Shown: in pieces, positions 32,535 through 36,546 of the stretch
Layout: the number at the start of each line of letters is the position of its first letter
How positions within the stretch are numbered: position 1 is the stretch's first letter
NCBI RefSeq assembly: GCF_052118925.1
Contig: NZ_JBQKGG010000020.1
Location: 1-36,546, forward strand
Direction of reading: 5' to 3'
Length of the DNA: 36,546 nucleotides
Origin: Lientehia sp934351765
GTDB lineage: Bacteria > Bacillota > Clostridia > Lachnospirales > Lachnospiraceae
Made by a program: the position numbers and the translations under genes
The notes under the pieces: model-generated
The model's database searches: none
What the model saw: the letters and a program-made list of their open reading frames with translations, nothing else
Told to the model about the DNA's origin: nothing

Positions 32535-32585
32535 ATGGGTGTTGTTTTAAAACTGATAAACGTAGGATGATAATGAGGTGAGTCT

Positions 32586-33458
32586 ATGCAGGAATTAAAG
32601 CCAATCAAAGAAGGAAAAGTACGCGAGATCTATGATAACGGCGACAGCCTGATCATGGTCGCTACCGACCGCATCAGCTGCTTCGATGTGATTCTTCATA
32701 ACATCGTCACAAAGAAGGGTACCGTTCTTACCCAGATGTCAAAATTCTGGTTCGACATGACAAAGGATATCCTCCCTAACCACATGATCTCTGTGGACGT
32801 AAAGGATATGCCGGAATTCTTCCAGCAGGAAAAATTTGAAGGAAAATCCATGATGTGCCGGAAATTAAACATGCTTCCCCTGGAGTGCATTGTCCGCGGA
32901 TACATCACCGGAAGCGGCTGGACCAGCTACCAGAAAGACGGTACCGTCTGTGGGATCCGCCTTCCTGAAGGCTTAAAGGAATCCGACAAGCTTCCTGAAC
33001 CGATTTATACTCCCTCCACAAAGGCGGAGATCGGCGATCATGACGAGAACATTTCCTTTGAACAGAGCATTGCTCACCTGGAGAAATATTTCCCCGGCAA
33101 GGGTGAAGCGTATGCCGTACAGCTCCGTGATAAAACCATCGAGCTTTACAAGACCTGTGCTGAGTACGCACTGAAGAGAGGAATCATTATCGCTGATACC
33201 AAGTTTGAATTTGGCCTTGATGAGGATGGCAACATCGTCATCGGTGATGAAATGCTGACTCCCGACAGTTCCCGTTTCTGGCCGGCTGACGGCTACGAGC
33301 CCGGTCATGGACAGCCCTCCTTCGACAAGCAGTTTGCCCGCGACTGGCTGAAGGCCAACCCCGGAAACGACTGGACGCTGCCTCAGGAAATCGTAGACAA
33401 GACCATCGAAAAATATCTGCAGGCCTATCAGATGCTGACCGGAAAAGAACTGGCATAA
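32586..33458 (+). CDS. purC: Phosphoribosylaminoimidazole-succinocarboxamide synthase
   Basis: Joins CAIR and aspartate using ATP in purine biosynthesis. The N-terminal KPIKEGKVREIYDNGDSLIM and ATDRISCFDVI match SAICAR synthetase, as do ECIVRGYITGSGW, KFEFGLDEDGNIVIGDEMLT and PDSSRFWPADGY. The 290-residue length is that of the longer eukaryote-like form also common in Clostridia. GAGGTGA precedes the ATG by five bases. It is a single gene, not in a pur operon here, followed by a strong terminator. Confidence 0.96.
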   Translation: MQELKPIKEGKVREIYDNGDSLIMVATDRISCFDVILHNIVTKKGTVLTQMSKFWFDMTKDILPNHMISVDVKDMPEFFQQEKFEGKSMMCRKLNMLPLECIVRGYITGSGWTSYQKDGTVCGIRLPEGLKESDKLPEPIYTPSTKAEIGDHDENISFEQSIAHLEKYFPGKGEAYAVQLRDKTIELYKTCAEYALKRGIIIADTKFEFGLDEDGNIVIGDEMLTPDSSRFWPADGYEPGHGQPSFDKQFARDWLKANPGNDWTLPQEIVDKTIEKYLQAYQMLTGKELA

Positions 33459-33484
33459 AACGGTTCTATAAAAAAGTAAAACCC

Positions 33485-33531
33485 AAAAGGGGATGCGAAA
33501 AACTCCATCGAGCTTTTCACATCCCCTTTTT
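33485..33531 (+). terminator. Rho-independent terminator after purC, usable in both directions
   Basis: AAAAGGGGATG (33485-33495) pairs with CATCCCCTTTT (33520-33530), with a further GAAAA/TTTTC pairing inside, and ends in a T run on both strands. It should also end the converging fused nucleotidyltransferase gene. Confidence 0.9.
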
Positions 33532-33607
33532 AATTTAGAATCCGGTATCGATTACAGGCGAATGGCTTTAATCGGAACGAGTCCGGCCGCTGATCCGGAT
33601 TTCAACC

Positions 33608-35407
33608 CTATAATACCTCCCTCAGTGCTTCCACCAGCCGGTCATTATCTTCTTCATTACGAACCGCCAGACGGATATAAGGCCCGCCCGCTTTGGAGGT
33701 CAGATCCTTGATCAGAAGATTATATTCGATGAGCAGCCGCCTTGTCAGCGCTCCGGCAGACAGTTTTCCATCCAGCTTTGCCAGCACATAGTTTGCCTGG
33801 GACGGATAAACGGTAAGCCCGGGAATCTCCTTCAAACGTGCTGCAAACCTGGCGCGCTCCGCGCGGAACCGCTCCAGAGCTTTTGTGTAATCCTTTTCGT
33901 ACTTTTCCCAGATCTGGAGATAAAACTCTGCAAAGGAATTGATATTCCAGATGGCAACATCTTTTTTCATAAATGCGATGGTTTCTGTATCACCGCTTGC
34001 CAGAACACCCAGACGAAGACCGGGAACTCCGTAGGATTTGGAAATACTCTTCATGACGTACACATGAGGATGCGCCGCAAGGAACTCTTCGTCCATCAGT
34101 GTTACCGGCTCATCGGCAAAATCGGAGAACGATTCATCGACTACCAGCTTCATGTTTTTCTTTGCAGTCCAGTCGATCAACCTTTCCAGTTCCTCTTTTC
34201 CAAGATAATTTCCGGACGGATTATCCGGATTGATCAGAACCAGGTTGTCGGTCGGATGCTCACCGAAAAACGTCATCAGATCGGCCGCCGTATAGGAAAA
34301 CGCCTCGTTGTCCGGGCTGAATACCACCTCCTGCGTTTTCTCGTAACGGTTTGGGTATTCTTCAAAGGTCGGTCGGACGATTCCAACGGATCCCCTGAGG
34401 ACTCCCATCAATGACTTGATCAGCTCTGCCGCGCCGTTCCCGACAACGATCTGACTTGCATCCACATTATAATTCCGGGCCGCAATCAGGGAATTAACCC
34501 GCATTCCGGAGGGATACTGGCTCAGAAGATCATCAAAGCTGCTGCGGATCTCATCCTTCATTTTCTTCGGCGGGAAATACGGATTTACCAGATAACAGAA
34601 ATCCTTCAGCTTCGGATACCGCCAGTAACCGCCGTAGCGGCTCTGCAGCAGCTTCAGCTGCGTCTCGTCATCCGGCGCAAACAGCGATTCCGCGATATCA
34701 AGATCCTGCACATCATCGATCTCATACCACTTCTGTCCGCTCAGGCGCAGCGCCTTGATTCCCGGATCATCCAGCATGGCAATGACCCGAAGCACCTGCT
34801 CATAATATTCATTGTTTCCCAGCGCGCTGGAATATGCATCCAGGAACGGTACATAGCGGCTTCTGGAAAATTCCTTTCCGAACTTATAAATATTAACCGT
34901 CTTATAATAGCTGTCCTTGTCTGCAAAATTAAACCGTTTTCCCGGAACAAAATTTACAATGCTGTCGTCCTCCGAAAGCTGCACGCAGGTTCCGTCCATC
35001 CAGCTCTCGTACTTATCCACCAGTGCCAGCGTATCTCTGGGATCGTTCTTCAGCATCTCGATCACACCATCTTCAACGATCAGATCAGACTCAAATAACA
35101 GAGTATCCTCCCGGAGCAGCCAGTCCTTGGCAAGTGCCAGAGAATAAATATTATTGGTTTTATCATAAACCGGATTGTCAATGAACTCGATAGGCGTCTG
35201 GATCCCCAGCGTTTCAATATAATCCATCAGCTTCTTTCCCTCATACCCGACCACGATCACGATCCGGGACAAGGACTGATGCTCCAGCTGGTGAAGCAGC
35301 CGGTCCACCAGCGAAACTCCATTGACCTTCACCATGCACTTCGTATTGTTCTGTGTCAGTTTTTTCAGCCTCCGGCCCATACCGGCCGCCAGAATAATTG
35401 CCTGCAT
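33608..35407 (-). CDS. Fused nucleotidyltransferase and class I aminotransferase/decarboxylase-like protein
   Basis: A 599-residue two-domain protein. Residues 1-235 resemble LicC-type cytidylyltransferases: ILAAGMGRRLKKLTQNNTKC, TNNIYSL, ESDLIV and KWYEIDDVQDLDIA. Residues about 245-599 form a HisC/CobD-like PLP domain: VGNGAAELI, INPDNPSGNYLGK, VDESFSDF and the PLP lysine K457 in SISKSYGVPGLRLG. It would make a phosphorylated amino compound and activate it with CTP, or transaminate a nucleotide-activated product. Comparable fusions occur in phosphonate or phosphocholine tailoring (PntC-type), but those use a different aminotransferase class, so the product is unknown. Neighbours (purC, DUF1294) give no help. 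Confidence 0.85.
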   Translation of the reverse strand: MQAIILAAGMGRRLKKLTQNNTKCMVKVNGVSLVDRLLHQLEHQSLSRIVIVVGYEGKKLMDYIETLGIQTPIEFIDNPVYDKTNNIYSLALAKDWLLREDTLLFESDLIVEDGVIEMLKNDPRDTLALVDKYESWMDGTCVQLSEDDSIVNFVPGKRFNFADKDSYYKTVNIYKFGKEFSRSRYVPFLDAYSSALGNNEYYEQVLRVIAMLDDPGIKALRLSGQKWYEIDDVQDLDIAESLFAPDDETQLKLLQSRYGGYWRYPKLKDFCYLVNPYFPPKKMKDEIRSSFDDLLSQYPSGMRVNSLIAARNYNVDASQIVVGNGAAELIKSLMGVLRGSVGIVRPTFEEYPNRYEKTQEVVFSPDNEAFSYTAADLMTFFGEHPTDNLVLINPDNPSGNYLGKEELERLIDWTAKKNMKLVVDESFSDFADEPVTLMDEEFLAAHPHVYVMKSISKSYGVPGLRLGVLASGDTETIAFMKKDVAIWNINSFAEFYLQIWEKYEKDYTKALERFRAERARFAARLKEIPGLTVYPSQANYVLAKLDGKLSAGALTRRLLIEYNLLIKDLTSKAGGPYIRLAVRNEEDNDRLVEALREVL

Positions 35408-35472
35408 TTTATTTTCCCTCTGTCCTCTCTGATTTCGAAACTCCGTTTTGTTTTTACGATATATTTCTTCCT

Positions 35473-35501
35473 ATTATAGCTTTTCTGCTCCCGTTCGTCC
35501 A
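35473..35501 (-). promoter_or_regulatory. Promoter of the fused nucleotidyltransferase gene
   Basis: TATAAT (35473-35478) on the minus strand is preceded after 17 bases by TGGACG (35496-35501), a four-of-six match to TTGACA. The ATG is about 60 bases downstream, with GAGGG as ribosome binding site. Confidence 0.6.
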
Positions 35502-35514
35502 CAACTTTCCGCAC

Positions 35515-35805
35515 TCACAAACAGATCATCCAGACCACCGCGATCATCTGTCCTGCCAGAATCAGCGGTATTCCCACCGCAAAATACCAGTGCTTCGTCT
35601 TATGATGGAACACATACATGCCTGCCCATGCACCGAGGCTTCCGCCAAGGATTGCCGCCAGAAACAGCGTTTTTTCCGATATTCTCCAGACATGCCTCCG
35701 GGCCCGCCGTTTATCAGTTCCCATCAGCGAAAAACCGATGAGATTCATCACCAGAAGATAGACTGCTGCCCAGGGAAACCAGCTTTGTTTTAATAATTCA
35801 CTCAT
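35515..35805 (-). CDS. DUF1294 membrane protein
   Basis: A 96-residue protein with two to three membrane segments. It shows the DUF1294 pattern: NLIGFSLMGTDKRRARR, RISEKTLFLAAILGGSLGAW, then GMYVFHHKTKHWYF and a final hydrophobic helix. Function of the family is unknown. Of two adjacent ATGs, the second (35805) has GGAGG at ideal six-base spacing. It stands alone between the fused nucleotidyltransferase gene and the acidic secreted protein gene. Confidence 0.85.
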   Translation of the reverse strand: MSELLKQSWFPWAAVYLLVMNLIGFSLMGTDKRRARRHVWRISEKTLFLAAILGGSLGAWAGMYVFHHKTKHWYFAVGIPLILAGQMIAVVWMICL

Positions 35806-35837
35806 CATCTTCCTCCGGCAGATTTTCCTACGGTATA

Positions 35838-35865
35838 AGTATAACACAGCCGCCCGGAAAAACAA
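35838..35865 (-). promoter_or_regulatory. Promoter of the DUF1294 gene
   Basis: TTGTTT (35860-35865) and TATACT (35838-35843) on the minus strand are 16 bases apart. The -35 lies in the loop of the hairpin at 35847-35880. Confidence 0.55.
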
Positions 35866-35880
35866 CCCGGACGGCCGCTG
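35847..35880 (-). terminator. G+C-rich hairpin after the acidic protein gene
   Basis: CAGCCGCCCGG and CCCGGACGGCCGCTG form an imperfect long stem around an A-rich loop (35858-35865). No T run follows on the minus strand. It is probably the 3' end structure of the acidic protein transcript, overlapping the next promoter. Confidence 0.5.
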
Positions 35881-35916
35881 GCATATACGAAAGCACCGTT
35901 TGTTCTTTTTTGATTT

Positions 35917-36321
35917 TTACCACTCTTCTCCAAATTCGTCCTCATAATCGGAGATTGCGTCCTCTACCCCGTCTGCATAATCCTGATCCCGGTCATACCG
36001 ATCCAGATCATAATCATCATCTTCATAAACAGAATCATATCCCTCATCGTAAGAATCATTGAGAACCGGATTCGTCTCCTCTTCGTCATCATAGGAAATT
36101 CCCGAATAGGAAGATTTTGTTGAATAGGTACTTCCATAAGAATCGGTTTTTACCTCTTTGGTCTCTTCTTCCGTGATCTCTGCAGTTGTTTCGACAGCTT
36201 CCACTGCTGCTTCTGTTTTTGCTTTTTTTGATGCCGCTGTGATCGCTGAACCACAGAACAGTAACATACAGCCAGCCAGTAACATCGCTCCTAAAAATCC
36301 GTTTTCTCTGATCGTTCTCAT
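35917..36321 (-). CDS. Secreted acidic low-complexity protein
   Basis: A 134-residue protein with an N-terminal signal peptide (RTIRENG then the hydrophobic FLGAMLLAGCMLLFCGSAIT, cleavage expected near TAASKK). The mature part begins with an Ala/Glu/Thr-rich stretch, continues with Ser/Tyr/Gly repeats (about 62-74), and ends in an Asp/Glu/Tyr-rich tail (about 77-134) with several DxDxD-like clusters. No known domain was recognised. The cysteine at 18 is not in a convincing lipobox. AAAGGAG precedes the ATG. Calcium or metal binding, or an extended surface linker, are possible but unproven. Confidence 0.75.
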   Translation of the reverse strand: MRTIRENGFLGAMLLAGCMLLFCGSAITAASKKAKTEAAVEAVETTAEITEEETKEVKTDSYGSTYSTKSSYSGISYDDEEETNPVLNDSYDEGYDSVYEDDDYDLDRYDRDQDYADGVEDAISDYEDEFGEEW

Positions 36322-36400
36322 ATCCGTTTCTCCTTTTTTTATTGTTTTCGGTCTTTCGGGCTGAACACTTATGCGTTTTCATTTTCTTCAAAATAAAAAT

Positions 36401-36436
36401 GAGGACCCGATAAGCATTTGCCCTTATCTGATCCTC
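36401..36436 (-). terminator. Probable terminator of a gene beyond the right edge
   Basis: In minus-strand reading GAGGATCAGATAAG and CTTATCGGGTCCTC pair with a 3-by-3 internal mismatch, followed by ATTTTTATTTTG. It lies upstream of the acidic protein gene. Between 36437 and the edge there is a short open frame ending at 36473 (LGLYLTSEQNFDY), which might be the tail of an off-window gene; it is too short to call. Confidence 0.55.
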
Positions 36437-36546
36437 CTTGAATGAAAAACTAAAACCCAACTGAAAATACGTCTAATAATCAAAATTCTGTTCTGAGGTC
36501 AAATAAAGCCCTAATAATGGATGTTCAAATTCAAATATCATGCTAT

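Noticed and set aside
32511..32585. Possible purine riboswitch or PurR box before purC
   Set aside because: The leader is too short and no conserved aptamer junctions or PurR-box halves can be seen.
36473..36546. Tail of a gene entering from the right edge
   Set aside because: Only about 23 codons are visible, with no recognisable motif; it is mentioned with the nearby terminator but not called as a gene.

Overview
The window reads as chromosome of an anaerobic Firmicute, most likely Lachnospiraceae-type Clostridia. The evidence is the LL-diaminopimelate aminotransferase (DapL) route to lysine and cell wall, a Gram-positive type I glutamine synthetase followed by an ANTAR regulator, an RpiR-led sugar operon, a CspA-like subtilase, strong AGGAGG ribosome binding sites, and sigma-A promoters with 16-18 base spacers. 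No rRNA, tRNA, CRISPR array, insertion sequence or phage gene was seen. Most genes lie on the minus strand.

Layout, left to right. Positions 1-260 hold two copies of a G+C-rich structured repeat, closed by a strong terminator. Minus-strand genes at 365-6675 form a carbohydrate operon read right to left: RpiR regulator, ADP-dependent sugar kinase, xylulokinase-like FGGY kinase, then the ATPase and permease of a ribose/galactose-type ABC importer. No substrate-binding protein is present. Positions 7128-11276 carry glnA, ANTAR regulator, dapF and dapL, linking nitrogen assimilation to diaminopimelate. Positions 11400-17296 carry rfbA, rfbB, rfbD, glmM, a VanZ-like gene and hisC. This is nucleotide-sugar and envelope supply; rfbC is absent. 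galU and an LspA-like gene run divergently to 18961.

Positions 18968-24649 are rich in proteolysis genes: htrA, a ClpX with an acidic N-terminal extension, and a subtilase, followed by a TIM-barrel protein of unknown role. Positions 24822-26886 hold a uroporphyrinogen decarboxylase-fold protein with a putative zinc site and a degenerate CobW-type GTPase whose ribosome binding site lies in a hairpin. Positions 27072-29945 are a damaged area: an intact glycerate 2-kinase, a nitroreductase with an apparent in-frame internal deletion, and 5'-truncated cdaR and CoA-transferase fragments meeting head to head near 29490.

The right part (30060-36321) holds a copper-chaperone-like HMA protein under a promoter with a CsoR-like palindrome, a MATE exporter, a small Ser/His signal-peptidase-like protein, purC, a fused cytidylyltransferase-aminotransferase, a DUF1294 membrane protein and a secreted acidic protein.

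The best candidates for something new are the left-edge structured repeat, the ADP-dependent kinase operon, the CobW/URO-D pair, the nucleotidyltransferase-aminotransferase fusion and the head-to-head gene-remnant junction. All functional calls rest on reading motifs by eye; no database search was run.
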